A stretch of 64,000 nt of DNA. It comes from Lentisphaerota bacterium. Lineage in GTDB: Bacteria > Verrucomicrobiota > Lentisphaeria > Victivallales > UBA1829. The notes under the pieces are model-generated. The model had not been told where the DNA came from, did no database searches, and saw only the letters and a program-made list of their open reading frames with translations. The stretch is taken from the NCBI GenBank assembly GCA_015061915.1, contig SUVR01000002.1, positions 124,670-188,669 on the forward strand, in the 5' to 3' direction. Both the position numbers and the translations under genes were made by a program. Positions 15,582 through 24,360 of the stretch are shown here, piece after piece; position 1 is the stretch's first letter; every line of letters starts with the position of its first letter.

Positions 15582-16310
15582 ATGTCCAGAAAAATTATCA
15601 TGCTTTTGGCTGCCGCCCTGATCGGCACTCTCGCCTTCACCACTGCCTGCAATAAAGAAGAAGAAACGAAAGCAGCTGAAAAAGCGGTACAGCAAGCAGA
15701 ACAAAACACGCCTGAAATTCTCGCGAAGAAATACTTTGCGGCTATAACATTTGAAAACCTGCTGGCTTTGGAGCAGGATTGCACACCGGACTATGCAGAG
15801 TACCTGAATGGTCAGAAAATCGGTGGCTTGGAAATGTTTCCGCTCCTCAAAAAATTCTCTGCTCTCGTCAAGGTCGAGGATCCGGATGCCTTTACAACGG
15901 AATTTATCAATATCTTCAACGATGATCAGTTGTGGAAACTCATGCTCACAGCAATGGGGGCAGCAGCTCCCGGTCAGGTAAGCGAAGAAGACCTGCAGGC
16001 CCTGCGCAATATGATGCTTATTGCATTCCGGCAAATGAATACCGACCAGAAGCGAATGATGATGACAGAAATGAAAAAGGGCATCAACGACATGATGGAA
16101 AACAGAACAAAATTCTTCAAAAATGTTAAGATCACCGGTACAAAGATCGAAGGCGATACCGCAGTAGTCACTGTAGAAGCCAATGTCACGGATGAAACTG
16201 ATCCTGAAGTTGCAGCACTTCTCAGAAATAAAGTCGGCTACGAACTCACACTGAAAATGATTGATGGCAAGTGGAAATATCAGACATTTAAAACAAACTT
16301 CAAGCAGTAA
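15582..16310 (+). CDS. NTF2-like lipoprotein of unknown function
   Basis: 242 residues from the ATG at 15582, which has an AAAAAGGAAAAAAT site and begins MSRKIIMLLAAALIG with a lipobox ending TTAC (Cys near residue 23), followed by a charged linker rich in Glu and Lys. The C-terminal part has ITGTKIEGDTAVVTVEANV and ELTLKMIDGKWKYQTF, the strand pattern shared with the proteins at 8206, 8817 and 14093. It is probably a paralogue from local duplication, since it follows the copied tRNA tail. Outer- or inner-membrane anchored; no enzymatic motif. Confidence 0.75.
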   Translation: MSRKIIMLLAAALIGTLAFTTACNKEEETKAAEKAVQQAEQNTPEILAKKYFAAITFENLLALEQDCTPDYAEYLNGQKIGGLEMFPLLKKFSALVKVEDPDAFTTEFINIFNDDQLWKLMLTAMGAAAPGQVSEEDLQALRNMMLIAFRQMNTDQKRMMMTEMKKGINDMMENRTKFFKNVKITGTKIEGDTAVVTVEANVTDETDPEVAALLRNKVGYELTLKMIDGKWKYQTFKTNFKQ

Positions 16311-16317
16311 AAGATCA

Positions 16318-16351
16318 AGCCCCGGCGATCACTGGATCCCGGGGCTTTTTT
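16318..16351. terminator. Bidirectional terminator between convergent lipoprotein genes
   Basis: AGCCCCGG (16318-16325) and CCGGGGCT (16339-16346) with inner GATC/GATC pairing and loop ACTG. T-run 16346-16351 on the plus strand; the minus-strand side is poor in T, so it mainly serves the plus-strand gene. Confidence 0.8.
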
Positions 16352-16378
16352 GTGCCATGATCAAATGACAAAAACAGC

Positions 16379-17116
16379 TCAGCGGCTGTAAAGCATTTCT
16401 CTACCGCCCTTGCCGTCGTAATAATAGATCCCGGTCATTTCACCCTCGGCAGAGAATGTGAACGCATAGCCGATGGGTGCGCCGATCTTGTAATACATTT
16501 CGGTCCGCATCATGCCGTTCTCGTAGTAGGTCCGGCTCAAGCCGTAGCGCGGATTCATCTTGCCGCCGATCCTGCCGGAGAAGACTTCCGTATATTCCTT
16601 GAGGAACTCGCTGTTTTCTTCATCGTAGTAACGGCGTACCACCTGGATCGTACCGTTGGGAACTGCTTTCTTCCGCAGTTCTTTCAGCAGCGCCATGGCT
16701 TCCACATTTTTAAAGTCTTTCAGCAGCGTGGCGATCTTGAACGCATATGCCTTCTGTTCCGCAGCAGAAAGCTCTCCATACAGCACGAACCACGCCGCAT
16801 GATTGCACAGGTCCGCGATCCGTTCCCCGCTGGCGACTGCCAGACCATCCTGTTTGAAGAAACAGCCTGCACGATAAGCATCGGCAGGGAATCCCTTGAT
16901 CACTTCCGGGTACTTGGCGAACAGCTGTTGAAGTTCTGTCTGGAACCCTTTTGCAGGCAGGGGGGAGCCTTTGTCAAATTCCCTGTTCGCATCCGTGCGG
17001 ACCCCGTGCAGGTTATAGACCTGCTGGTAGAACAGGTACTTTTCTTCATCCATACAACCGGTTAAGCACAAGGAAGATACAGCAGCTGCCGCGAGCAGCA
17101 TGATCGTTTTTTTCAT
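16379..17116 (-). CDS. Lipoprotein with MORN-like C-terminal repeats
   Basis: 245 residues. Signal MKKTIMLLAAAAVSSLCLTGC gives a lipidated Cys at 21. A helical middle part (residues 40-160) has no known match. The end has GLSRTYYENGMMRTEMYY and YAFTFSAEGEMTGIYYYDGKG, the YxNGxxx pattern of MORN_2/YwqK-type variant repeats, often found in envelope or interaction proteins. It has its own start region with the weak promoter TTGTAA-15-TATAGA. Function unknown. Confidence 0.75.
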   Translation of the reverse strand: MKKTIMLLAAAAVSSLCLTGCMDEEKYLFYQQVYNLHGVRTDANREFDKGSPLPAKGFQTELQQLFAKYPEVIKGFPADAYRAGCFFKQDGLAVASGERIADLCNHAAWFVLYGELSAAEQKAYAFKIATLLKDFKNVEAMALLKELRKKAVPNGTIQVVRRYYDEENSEFLKEYTEVFSGRIGGKMNPRYGLSRTYYENGMMRTEMYYKIGAPIGYAFTFSAEGEMTGIYYYDGKGGREMLYSR

Positions 17117-17206
17117 CTCAAAATCTCCGTTTCATTCAGGTTCAGGTTTCAGACTGGTACTCTATACGCTCTTCCGGCATTTTACAAGCGGGAAATACTG
17201 TTTTTT

Positions 17207-18613
17207 TCAATGTTTCCGCAAAAGGCGCATGGGACTGCGGATGATCAGTTCGTTCAGCACCCGGAACGTGGGGATCGAGCCATCCTCTTTGTACCGGGCG
17301 ATCAGGAACATACTGAGACAGTAGCACGCCGCCCCGAGCAGCGAAAGCAGGTTGAACGGCATCAACCCGATCCGTTCTGCCGTATTCCATGCAGAAAAGA
17401 GCGCACTCAACTCGCCGCTGACCGAACTGGAGATCGCACCGACCAAACCCAGAAACATAAAGAAAAGCGACATGGTAATGGATTTGTTCGCTTTGCTGCC
17501 GTCGCTGGTCAGCATGGCGATTTGACCCGCCGCCAGCCCCATATTCACAAAACCGGAAAGGCAGATCGCCGGAATGGTACTGACAAATCCCGGCGGGATC
17601 TGACCCGTGGGAATATGCAGAAATGCCAACACATTCAACCAGAAATCATCGAACCAGTGATTCCCCACCAGCAGCGTCCCCCACAGAATAAACTCCAGCA
17701 CTTTGCAGCCGGTGAAGATCATCACGACCGGCTTTCTTCCGTACCGGTCCGCAAACCGCCGGAAGAAGAATCCCGCAAGGATCCCGAAGACCGCACTCAT
17801 GAGCATCAAAAGCTGGATGCTGAACTGGGAGAAGCCCATTTCCGCCTGAAGATAGATGAACACAAAACCGCTCATCAGCCAGTTCCCGAACATCTGGATC
17901 GAGAAAAATCCGGTCAGACGCCGGAAGTTCCGGGAACCGATCACTTCTTTCAACTGGGGCAGCAGTTTGGGACCGTCCTTCTTCGGTGACGCCTCCGGGT
18001 CCGGAATGAACGCCTGAAACAGCATGGAAAGATAGGCGGCGACCGCACCGCAAAGAATCAGGATGAAATAGGTCCGGCTCTCATGGCGTCCCAATATGTC
18101 TGCACAGTAGCCCAGCGCGATCCCGAAAAGATTGATGCAGACAACGCCGAATCCGGTGTGAAGCGCCCAGTAATGGTTGCTTTTTCCCGGCGGCGGAATA
18201 TCGCTTTTCCACGCCATCACCACGGTGGTCGTCATCTGGACCGTCACATTGAACAGCCCGTAAAGGATCATGAATGCGACCACGCCGGTCACCGGTGGCA
18301 GATCCTGCCAGAACAGCGCCAAAAAACCGATCGCCCCGAAAAGCGTATATCCCAGCGTCCCGATGGTAAGCCAAAAAACCTTCCGGTTGCAATAACGGGC
18401 CTGAAGCACCGCGCCCGGCAGCTGCATCAGCAAACTGAGCTGACAAAGCGCCGTGGCGTACCCGATCTGCTGGTCCGTGAAGTTCAATGAAAGCAACAGC
18501 CCGGAAAGCAGCGATCCGGTGGATACCGAACCGAATACCGCCCAGCAGGTGACACCCAGCAGGGTCAGCGTCAGGCTGCGGTTGTATTGCTTATCAACAG
18601 CCGCCTGTGTCAT
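17207..18613 (-). CDS. MFS transporter next to sialate O-acetylesterase
   Basis: 468 residues of a major facilitator superfamily permease with about 12 membrane segments. The loop between helices 2 and 3 is degenerate, and RRFADRYGRKPVVM in the second half is a clear MFS signature loop. It starts 1 bp after the stop of the esterase gene, so they form an operon. Context suggests uptake of a deacetylated sugar such as a sialic acid derivative, but the substrate cannot be read from the sequence. Confidence 0.85.
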   Translation of the reverse strand: MTQAAVDKQYNRSLTLTLLGVTCWAVFGSVSTGSLLSGLLLSLNFTDQQIGYATALCQLSLLMQLPGAVLQARYCNRKVFWLTIGTLGYTLFGAIGFLALFWQDLPPVTGVVAFMILYGLFNVTVQMTTTVVMAWKSDIPPPGKSNHYWALHTGFGVVCINLFGIALGYCADILGRHESRTYFILILCGAVAAYLSMLFQAFIPDPEASPKKDGPKLLPQLKEVIGSRNFRRLTGFFSIQMFGNWLMSGFVFIYLQAEMGFSQFSIQLLMLMSAVFGILAGFFFRRFADRYGRKPVVMIFTGCKVLEFILWGTLLVGNHWFDDFWLNVLAFLHIPTGQIPPGFVSTIPAICLSGFVNMGLAAGQIAMLTSDGSKANKSITMSLFFMFLGLVGAISSSVSGELSALFSAWNTAERIGLMPFNLLSLLGAACYCLSMFLIARYKEDGSIPTFRVLNELIIRSPMRLLRKH

Positions 18614-18614
18614 A

Positions 18615-20654
18615 TCAGTTCAATCCGATCTCAAAAGGCGTTGCGGGCAGTCCGGCACTGTTATAAAGGGAGACAACCGCCATGGGATTTTCGCTCCACG
18701 CATATCGCACGGAACACGCTGTCGGGACGGCGCTGTTCTTCACAACCACCGTATTGCCTTCCAGAACGGCTTCCGCCAACTGATATTCCCCATCCGGACC
18801 CGCCATATAGAACCCCTTGAGGACGCCGTCTTTTGCAACCAGACCTTCCGCACAGTTATCGAAGGTCAGACGCAACACGCCCGGTGCCTCGCTGCTCACA
18901 CTGCGCACTTCCGGAGCTGTACCGAAGATCGGCAGACCATACGTATTTTCCAGCGCCCAGAGAGCAAGACGGGTACCAACTGTTTTCTTGTCAGCGGGAT
19001 GAATATCATTGGCATCCCCCACATCAAGCGCAGAGGCGATACCGCTGTTGGGAGTGGCACGCATCGCACGGCGCTGGGAATCACGCAGATAACACCAGTT
19101 GTTATCCGCAGCATAATCTTTTTCCTGCGTGTATCCGGCAAGGGAGACCTGAATGAACGGGAATGCGCCCTGCTGCCAGTGATAACGCCAGTCACGGATC
19201 ATGGTCTCCATCTGGTGCGCATAAAGTTTCGCCCGTTCCGCCGTGTGCGTGTTGGAGCAGCCCTGATACCAGATCGCACCGCGGATCCCGTAGGGAAGCA
19301 GCGGACGGATCATGCTGTCAAACAGAATCCCGAAGCTGTTGGGATTGTGGGGTCCCATATCCACATTGCAGGGGAACCCGACCACTTTCCAGTCTGCTTC
19401 CGCCTTCAGCACACAAGCGCCGTTGATGGCGATTTTTTCATCCGTTCCGGCAAGCGCCACATAGTAATTCTCACCGGACCCGGTAAATGCACCGTCATAA
19501 ATGAACGAATACGCCCGGACGGCAATCACGTTTGTCCCCGCCTTCACCAGTGCGCCCGGCACCGGATAGCAACGGTGTTTATCCCAGTGATCCAGCTCAA
19601 AACCTTTGCCGGTACTGCCGATCTTTTCCCCGTTGAAGAAGGTGGTATCGTGCTTATCCACGCCGCCCAGATGCACTTCCAGATCTTTCCCTGCCCAGTG
19701 AGCAGGCAGTTCCACTTTTTTCCGGATCCAGACCACGCCGTTGCCGGAAAGTTTCTCCACCATCCAGCTGCCGGGAATGGAAAACTTTTTCCAGTTGCTG
19801 TCGTCGTAATCGAGCTGTCCCCAGCCCTGAGGCGTACCCGCATCTTCCGGACACGGAGTACAGTATTTCTTGATCAGAACTTCCTGTTCCACATTGTTCG
19901 CATTGTACATGGGCATTTCCCGGTTCATCTGCCCCCAACGGTCGGGATCGGAAAGATTTTCCATGTACTGCTGCACCTGCGCCGCCTGTTCCGGATCGTT
20001 CCGCAAGCCTTCCATACTGGTCCAGGCTTCCACAATGGTACCGCCCCAGGAACTGGAAAGAATACCAACCGGGACTTTCAGATCGTCACGCAGTCTCTTG
20101 GCAAACCACAGCGCAACCGCACTCATGGTTCGGATATTTTCCGGCGTGATCGTGGACCATTCCGGCTCCCACGCACAAATCCACTGACCGGGCTTGATTT
20201 CCGGGTGTTCATAGTCTGCCGGAAGAGCCTGCGGCGCGACCTCCCGTTCCGGCACGGCAGACGCCCGGCGCGGCACGGTAAACATACGGATCGTATCCGT
20301 ATCGTGCGCCGTCTCTGCGATGAATTCCTGCATCTGCTGAACCGAGACATTGATGGGATATTCCATATTGGACTGACCGGATGCGACCCACACTTCACCG
20401 ATGAGGATATCATTCACCACCGCCGACGCTCCGGTACGGGTGTTGCGGACTTCCATGCTGTACGGTCCGCCAGCCTCCTGCGGGGCGATCCGGATCAGAA
20501 AATTGCCATCGTATCCGGCAAGCCCGGTGTAGATCTTACCATTGAAAGAGACTTCCACAATGGATTCCGGGTCCGTGGTACCGAAAACAGGAACAGCGAT
20601 CCGCCGCTGAAACACGGCGCCGTCAGAAAACAAGGCATTCAATTTCATAATCAT
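18615..20654 (-). CDS. Sialate O-acetylesterase (SGNH hydrolase with jelly-roll insert)
   Basis: 679 residues from ATG 20654, chosen for the AAGGA site 8 bp upstream; a longer frame upstream has no site. GEVWVASGQSNMEYP carries the nucleophile Ser95. GAIWYQGCSN is the oxyanion region, and DVGDANDIHPADK holds the catalytic Asp and His. An inserted jelly-roll domain (about 265-400, WGQLDYDDSNWKKFSIPGS and VWIRKKVELP) is normal for the family. It removes 9-O- or 4-O-acetyl groups from sialic acids or related glycans. No signal peptide is obvious. It has its own promoter and a dyad upstream, and is coupled to the MFS gene. Confidence 0.88.
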   Translation of the reverse strand: MIMKLNALFSDGAVFQRRIAVPVFGTTDPESIVEVSFNGKIYTGLAGYDGNFLIRIAPQEAGGPYSMEVRNTRTGASAVVNDILIGEVWVASGQSNMEYPINVSVQQMQEFIAETAHDTDTIRMFTVPRRASAVPEREVAPQALPADYEHPEIKPGQWICAWEPEWSTITPENIRTMSAVALWFAKRLRDDLKVPVGILSSSWGGTIVEAWTSMEGLRNDPEQAAQVQQYMENLSDPDRWGQMNREMPMYNANNVEQEVLIKKYCTPCPEDAGTPQGWGQLDYDDSNWKKFSIPGSWMVEKLSGNGVVWIRKKVELPAHWAGKDLEVHLGGVDKHDTTFFNGEKIGSTGKGFELDHWDKHRCYPVPGALVKAGTNVIAVRAYSFIYDGAFTGSGENYYVALAGTDEKIAINGACVLKAEADWKVVGFPCNVDMGPHNPNSFGILFDSMIRPLLPYGIRGAIWYQGCSNTHTAERAKLYAHQMETMIRDWRYHWQQGAFPFIQVSLAGYTQEKDYAADNNWCYLRDSQRRAMRATPNSGIASALDVGDANDIHPADKKTVGTRLALWALENTYGLPIFGTAPEVRSVSSEAPGVLRLTFDNCAEGLVAKDGVLKGFYMAGPDGEYQLAEAVLEGNTVVVKNSAVPTACSVRYAWSENPMAVVSLYNSAGLPATPFEIGLN

Positions 20655-20691
20655 AGGAGGATTCCTTACATTGGATTTTTTGCTGTGCGAT

Positions 20692-20719
20692 AAAATATCA
20701 CTCCGCAAACAAAAATCAA
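20692..20719 (-). promoter_or_regulatory. Promoter of the esterase-MFS operon
   Basis: Minus strand TTGATT (20714-20719), 16 bp, TATTTT (20692-20697). Confidence 0.5.
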
Positions 20720-20731
20720 GTAAACATTGCG

Positions 20732-20744
20732 CTGAACTGTTCAG
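20732..20744. promoter_or_regulatory. Perfect dyad CTGAAC-T-GTTCAG, possible operator
   Basis: 13-bp palindrome just upstream of the -35 of the esterase promoter and 14 bp beyond the rnhB stop. It could bind a sugar-responsive regulator, or be the rnhB terminator stem, but no T-run follows. Confidence 0.35.
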
Positions 20745-20757
20745 TTTCAGCACTTTT

Positions 20758-21444
20758 TTATCCAAAAAGGTCGTCCTGAATCAGGTCGGGGGGATTGAGG
20801 ATGCTTTTCACCGGCTCAAAGGTCATCCGGTGGATGGGACACGGACCGTGCAGTCTGATCCGTTCGGTATGCAGGGGTGTACAATAGCCTTTGTGGACCT
20901 CAAAGGCGTAGTCCGGGTACTGTTCGGCGGCGGCTTCGATCCAGAGGTCACGGGTCGTTTTCGCAAGGATACTCGCCGCCGCAATGGAGGCGGATTTGGC
21001 ATCGCCCTTGACAATGGACCGGGAAGGAAGATGCAGCCCCTTGACCGGATTGCCATCAATCAAGGCGAAGTCCGCTTCTCTGATCCCCTCCAGCGCAAGA
21101 CGCATAGCTTTCCAGGTCGCCTGCAGAATGTTGATGGAATCGATCTCCTCCGCATGGACCTGACCGATGGCGTACAGGATCGAGGGATCGTTCATCAGCA
21201 GTTTCCGCAGCTCCATACGCTTTTTGGGCGTGAGCTTCTTGGAATCATTGATTCCTTCCGGAATCCGTGTCCGGTCCGTAAAGACAACAGCCGCCGCGAC
21301 CACCGGTCCGGCACAGCAGCCGCGCCCGGCTTCATCCACCCCCGCTACGAAAGTATACCCCGCTGCGCTTGCTTCTTTCTCAAAGTCAAGCATAGGAGTA
21401 TCGGCGGGCAGGAAAGAGGGATCTGTTTTGGTGGTCTTCGTCAT
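20758..21444 (-). CDS. rnhB: Ribonuclease HII
   Basis: VAGVDEAGRGCCAGPVVAAAV near the N-terminus, INDSKKLTPKKR, ALIDGNPV and ASILAKTTRD are the RNase HII signatures, with Asp, Glu and Asp of the active site in place. It cleaves RNA in RNA/DNA hybrids and removes single ribonucleotides. The start is uncertain: ATG 21444 (228 residues) comes directly after a terminator hairpin with no clear ribosome site; ATG 21393 would give a length nearer E. coli RNase HII. It is the last gene of the rpsP-trmD-rplS cluster, reached by readthrough. Confidence 0.92.
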   Translation of the reverse strand: MTKTTKTDPSFLPADTPMLDFEKEASAAGYTFVAGVDEAGRGCCAGPVVAAAVVFTDRTRIPEGINDSKKLTPKKRMELRKLLMNDPSILYAIGQVHAEEIDSINILQATWKAMRLALEGIREADFALIDGNPVKGLHLPSRSIVKGDAKSASIAAASILAKTTRDLWIEAAAEQYPDYAFEVHKGYCTPLHTERIRLHGPCPIHRMTFEPVKSILNPPDLIQDDLFG

Positions 21445-21451
21445 AACAAAG

Positions 21452-21487
21452 AAAAACGCCGCCGCACGGTGAGGTGCCACGGCGTTT
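21452..21487 (-). terminator. Terminator/attenuator between rplS and rnhB
   Basis: Minus strand AACGCCG / CGGCGTT with inner GCAC/GTGC and a T-run, ending only 8 bp before the rnhB ATG at 21444. Confidence 0.75.
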
Positions 21488-21513
21488 CTGTAAGCTTTGA
21501 AACTCTGCAAAAA

Positions 21514-21879
21514 TTATTTCGCAGCGTCTTTGCCAAAGTACTTCTGTTCTTTGACGCGGGCAGCCTTACCGATTTTGTCGCGCAGGTAGTAGAGTTTCGC
21601 GCGGCGGACGCTGCCTTTGCGATCGACAGTGATGCTGTCGACGCGGGGGGAGTGCAGCGGGAAGATCTTTTCGACGCCGTAGCCGAAGGAAACACGGCGG
21701 ACGGTGAAGGTTTCGCGGATACCGCTGTTCTTGCGGGCGATGACCACGCCGGTGAATTTCTGGATACGTTCGGTGGAACCTTCCACGATCTTGGTGGAGA
21801 CGGTCACAGTGTCGCCGACCTTGAAGTCAGTGACAGATTCCTTGCACTGCTGCTTTTCGATTTTGTCAATCACGTTCAT
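21514..21879 (-). CDS. rplS: 50S ribosomal protein L19
   Basis: 121 residues with the L19 features [54 protein letters not shown] and [11 protein letters not shown]. It sits at the 30S-50S interface. It is in the conserved gene order behind trmD; the ATG at 21879 has an ACGGAGG site. The C-terminal tail [18 protein letters not shown] is slightly extended. Confidence 0.97.
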   Translation of the reverse strand: MNVIDKIEKQQCKESVTDFKVGDTVTVSTKIVEGSTERIQKFTGVVIARKNSGIRETFTVRRVSFGYGVEKIFPLHSPRVDSITVDRKGSVRRAKLYYLRDKIGKAARVKEQKYFGKDAAK

Positions 21880-21918
21880 TGTATGAACCTCCGTTAAATA
21901 TGTTCTAATTTTTTTATT

Positions 21919-22593
21919 TTACTCGATCAGATCAGGCCGTTCTGCAAGCGTGATCCGCATTGCTTCAGCCCTCCGCCACTTCGCTATCTTTTCATGATCA
22001 CCGGAAAGCAGGACATCCGGCACTTTCAACCCGTTGAATTCGGGTGGTCGTGTGTACTGTGGATATTCCAGAAGCCCGCTTTCAAAGGATTCATCCTCCC
22101 CGGAAGCGTCGTCGCCGAGCGCACCCGGCAGCAGTCTTACCACTGCATCCGTCATCACCATCGCCGCAAGGTTTCCACTCGTCAGGATGTAATCCCCGAT
22201 GGAAACTTCCCGGTCGACCAGCAACTGGCGTACCCGTTCATCCACACCTTCATAATGTCCGCAGATGATCACCAGATGAGTCTTACCCGCCAGTTCACGC
22301 GCCATTTTCTGGTCGAACTTCTTTCCGCGGGGACCCGTCAGGATCACCATTGTATCCGGTCTTTTCAAAGAGAGCACCGCTTCCGAAAGCACACCTGCCT
22401 TCATCAGCATTCCCGGACCGCCTCCGTATGGCACATCGTCCACCGTCTGGTGCCGGTCATGGGTGAAATCCCTCAGGTTGATCGCATTGATCTCCACCAG
22501 ATTCTTTTCCCGCGCCCGTCCCACTATACTCGAATTCAGGGGGCCGAAAAAGATTTCGGGGAACAAAGTCACAATATCAATGCGAAGCGACAC
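21919..22593 (-). CDS. trmD: tRNA (guanine-37-N1) methyltransferase
   Basis: 224 residues of the SPOUT family. It begins RIDIVTLFPEIF, and has HDRHQTVDDVPYGGGPGM, the knot motifs GHYEGVDERV and SIGDYILTSGN, and LLEYPQYTRP. It methylates G37 next to the anticodon to prevent frameshifts. It begins one base beyond the khpA stop, so expression is coupled. rimM, often directly upstream, is absent here. Confidence 0.97.
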   Translation of the reverse strand: MSLRIDIVTLFPEIFFGPLNSSIVGRAREKNLVEINAINLRDFTHDRHQTVDDVPYGGGPGMLMKAGVLSEAVLSLKRPDTMVILTGPRGKKFDQKMARELAGKTHLVIICGHYEGVDERVRQLLVDREVSIGDYILTSGNLAAMVMTDAVVRLLPGALGDDASGEDESFESGLLEYPQYTRPPEFNGLKVPDVLLSGDHEKIAKWRRAEAMRITLAERPDLIE

Positions 22594-22594
22594 G

Positions 22595-23011
22595 TCAGGC
22601 TTTCACCTCTTCTTCGTCGTCCATCACTTCGACCATCACCCGATCCTGCAGTCTGCCGGCAGCACCGGCAACCAGAGAACGCAGAGCCATGATCGTTTTG
22701 CCTTTCTTACCGATGATCTTGCCACGGTCACCGGGACGGCAGACGATCTTGATCATCTTACCTTCCTTGACCGATTCACTGGAAACGGCAACATCTTCCG
22801 GATAATCGACAAGTGCTTTCACGACGTAGTTTACAAAACCTTCGAGATCCCGAAGTTTTGCACTCTGTTCTTCCGGGGAGGCTTTCGGCGCGCGCGCCTT
22901 TTTGCCGCCGTTATCCTTGCGATCAGAACAGCAACACGGCTTTTCAGCCTTCGCCGTTTCTTCCGCTGCGGACCCGCCGAACAGTTTGGAAAAAAACGCC
23001 TTGATACCCAC
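22595..23011 (-). CDS. khpA: KH-domain RNA-binding protein (KhpA/YlqC family) with Cys-rich N-terminus
   Basis: 138 residues, longer than the usual 75-80 of KhpA. Residues 55-138 form the KH domain, with GDRGKIIGKKGKTIMALRSLV as the GxxG loop region. The N-terminal 50 residues carry CCCSD and a Lys/Ala-rich linker, probably disordered; the triple Cys could bind metal. KhpA binds structured RNAs and, with KhpB, affects translation and the cell envelope. It lies between rpsP and trmD as in many bacteria. Confidence 0.88.
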   Translation of the reverse strand: MGIKAFFSKLFGGSAAEETAKAEKPCCCSDRKDNGGKKARAPKASPEEQSAKLRDLEGFVNYVVKALVDYPEDVAVSSESVKEGKMIKIVCRPGDRGKIIGKKGKTIMALRSLVAGAAGRLQDRVMVEVMDDEEEVKA

Positions 23012-23052
23012 TGTATTTCTCCAGGTATTACAAGTTCAAGAAACGCGAAAGA

Positions 23053-23370
23053 TTATTCAGCGTCTTTCTTGAAATTCTTTTTCTTGGTGTAGGGATCAGC
23101 CTGACCGGCGACTTTGGAAGTACCGGCTTTGGCGCGTGCGTAGATGTCCTGGACCGTTTCGCTCATCTGAGCGCCCTGGGAGACCCAGTATTCCAGTCTT
23201 TCGCTGTTCAGTTTTTCATCGCTGTGCTTGGGATCGTAGTAGCCGAGTTCTTCGACCATTTTGCCATCGCGCTGTTTACGGATATCGCAAACAACGATTC
23301 TGAAGCTGCCCCAGTTCTTACCGCCTGTTCTTTTCAATCTGATTCTGACCATTTTTTGGTGTTCCTTCAT
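23053..23370 (-). CDS. rpsP: 30S ribosomal protein S16
   Basis: 105 residues: MVRIRLKRTGGKNWGSFRIVVCDIRKQRDGK near the start, ELGYYDP, and ERLEYWVSQGAQMSETV. First gene of the ribosomal cluster, with a strong promoter upstream. The C-terminal 20 residues are a basic extension. Confidence 0.97.
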   Translation of the reverse strand: MKEHQKMVRIRLKRTGGKNWGSFRIVVCDIRKQRDGKMVEELGYYDPKHSDEKLNSERLEYWVSQGAQMSETVQDIYARAKAGTSKVAGQADPYTKKKNFKKDAE

Positions 23371-23465
23371 TCCCGGTTCTGCCGGTTTTCTACTGTATTT
23401 CAGCGCACATTGCGCCTTTGCTTACATACCAATCCCGCACACTCACATAAGTGCAAGGGAACAAT

Positions 23466-23493
23466 AATATACCACAAACATTTGATTTTTCAA
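23466..23493 (-). promoter_or_regulatory. Promoter of the rpsP operon
   Basis: Minus strand TTGAAA (23488-23493), 16 bp, TATATT (23466-23471). Confidence 0.72.
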
Positions 23494-23513
23494 ACCCTGA
23501 AACGGAATTTTTG

Positions 23514-23951
23514 CTATTTTTTTGCAAACATTCCCGGTGCTACGAACTTTACAGCCTTGCAAATCTCTGCCTGCGCCACTTCATTGATCTTCCGGATCAT
23601 AGCATCCCGGACTGCCGGAGTATCGAACGCCATCCGGTACGCCGGGTGCTTCAGTTCCAGCAGCAATGTTGTCCCATCGAACCGGATCGGCGTCAGCCGT
23701 TTGGCTCCCGCTTCCCCCACGATCATCTGCCAGTTGGCAGTGACAGATTCCATAGCACGGACCCACGGAGGGACCAGCTTCTTTGTCAGGCGGTCCAGTA
23801 CATCGCACAGATTTTCCGGTTTCGGCAGATGTTTTGCCACTGCGCCGGGTGCATCACTGCCATACCATTCTTCCAGAAGGGAGCTGTACTTTTTCCGTTT
23901 TTTTCTGTCAAAGCAGAGCGTCTGTGGTTCTTTTGCGTCTTCAGCCGCCAC
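23514..23951 (-). CDS. DciA-like protein (DUF721)
   Basis: 145 residues with a DUF721 core: WVRAMESVTANWQMIVGEAGAKRLTPIRFDGTTLLLELKHPAYRMAF followed by a helix ending INEVAQ. DUF721 proteins include DciA, the ancestral loader of the replicative helicase DnaB in bacteria lacking DnaC/DnaI. The start is GTG at 23951, supported by a GGGGAGGAA site 7 bp upstream. The N-terminal 60 residues are charged. It sits last in the cimA transcript, 1 bp behind an orphan membrane protein, and its own function fits replication rather than amino-acid synthesis. Confidence 0.75.
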   Translation of the reverse strand: MAAEDAKEPQTLCFDRKKRKKYSSLLEEWYGSDAPGAVAKHLPKPENLCDVLDRLTKKLVPPWVRAMESVTANWQMIVGEAGAKRLTPIRFDGTTLLLELKHPAYRMAFDTPAVRDAMIRKINEVAQAEICKAVKFVAPGMFAKK

Positions 23952-23952
23952 G

Positions 23953-24342
23953 CTATCTTCCTCCCCCTATATTGATCCCCAATGGCGATATGGGCAGCAG
24001 GATCATGTACCCGCAGAACTTGAGGATCCCCAATCCACCCATACCAAGATGCTTCAAGCCGGGTCTCCACAATCCCCACGGGGCAAGAAGCGTACATTCA
24101 AGCACGCCGACCGGGATCAGGAATACATACAGGAGTTCCTTCCCGGCGACAAGCATATGTTTTCCCATATTCGCCAGCCCCCGGATCACATAAGGAGCCG
24201 CAATTTTTGCCGCCTGGATCGCCACCGGTGCCAACAGAACTGCCGCCGTCACAGAGCCTTCCGCCTCGTATTGAGGCGCCATATAGAATGTCACTGACAA
24301 CAAAAGTGTCAGGATCAGCAGATTCTTTTTCGTAAAGATCAT
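23953..24342 (-). CDS. Small membrane protein of unknown function
   Basis: 129 residues. An N-terminal hydrophobic segment (7-21) could be a signal or membrane anchor, followed by hydrophobic stretches around 30-55, 70-85 and 105-120 rich in Gly, Leu and Pro. No motif was recognised. It starts 18 bp after cimA with GGAGG only 2 bp from the ATG, an unusually short spacing, and ends 1 bp before the DciA-like gene. Confidence 0.6.
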   Translation of the reverse strand: MIFTKKNLLILTLLLSVTFYMAPQYEAEGSVTAAVLLAPVAIQAAKIAAPYVIRGLANMGKHMLVAGKELLYVFLIPVGVLECTLLAPWGLWRPGLKHLGMGGLGILKFCGYMILLPISPLGINIGGGR

Positions 24343-24360
24343 ATCCTCCAGAGTCCTTTC

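Noticed and set aside
18453-20693. 746-codon open frame on the plus strand
   Set aside because: Antisense to the sialate O-acetylesterase, whose motifs are complete.
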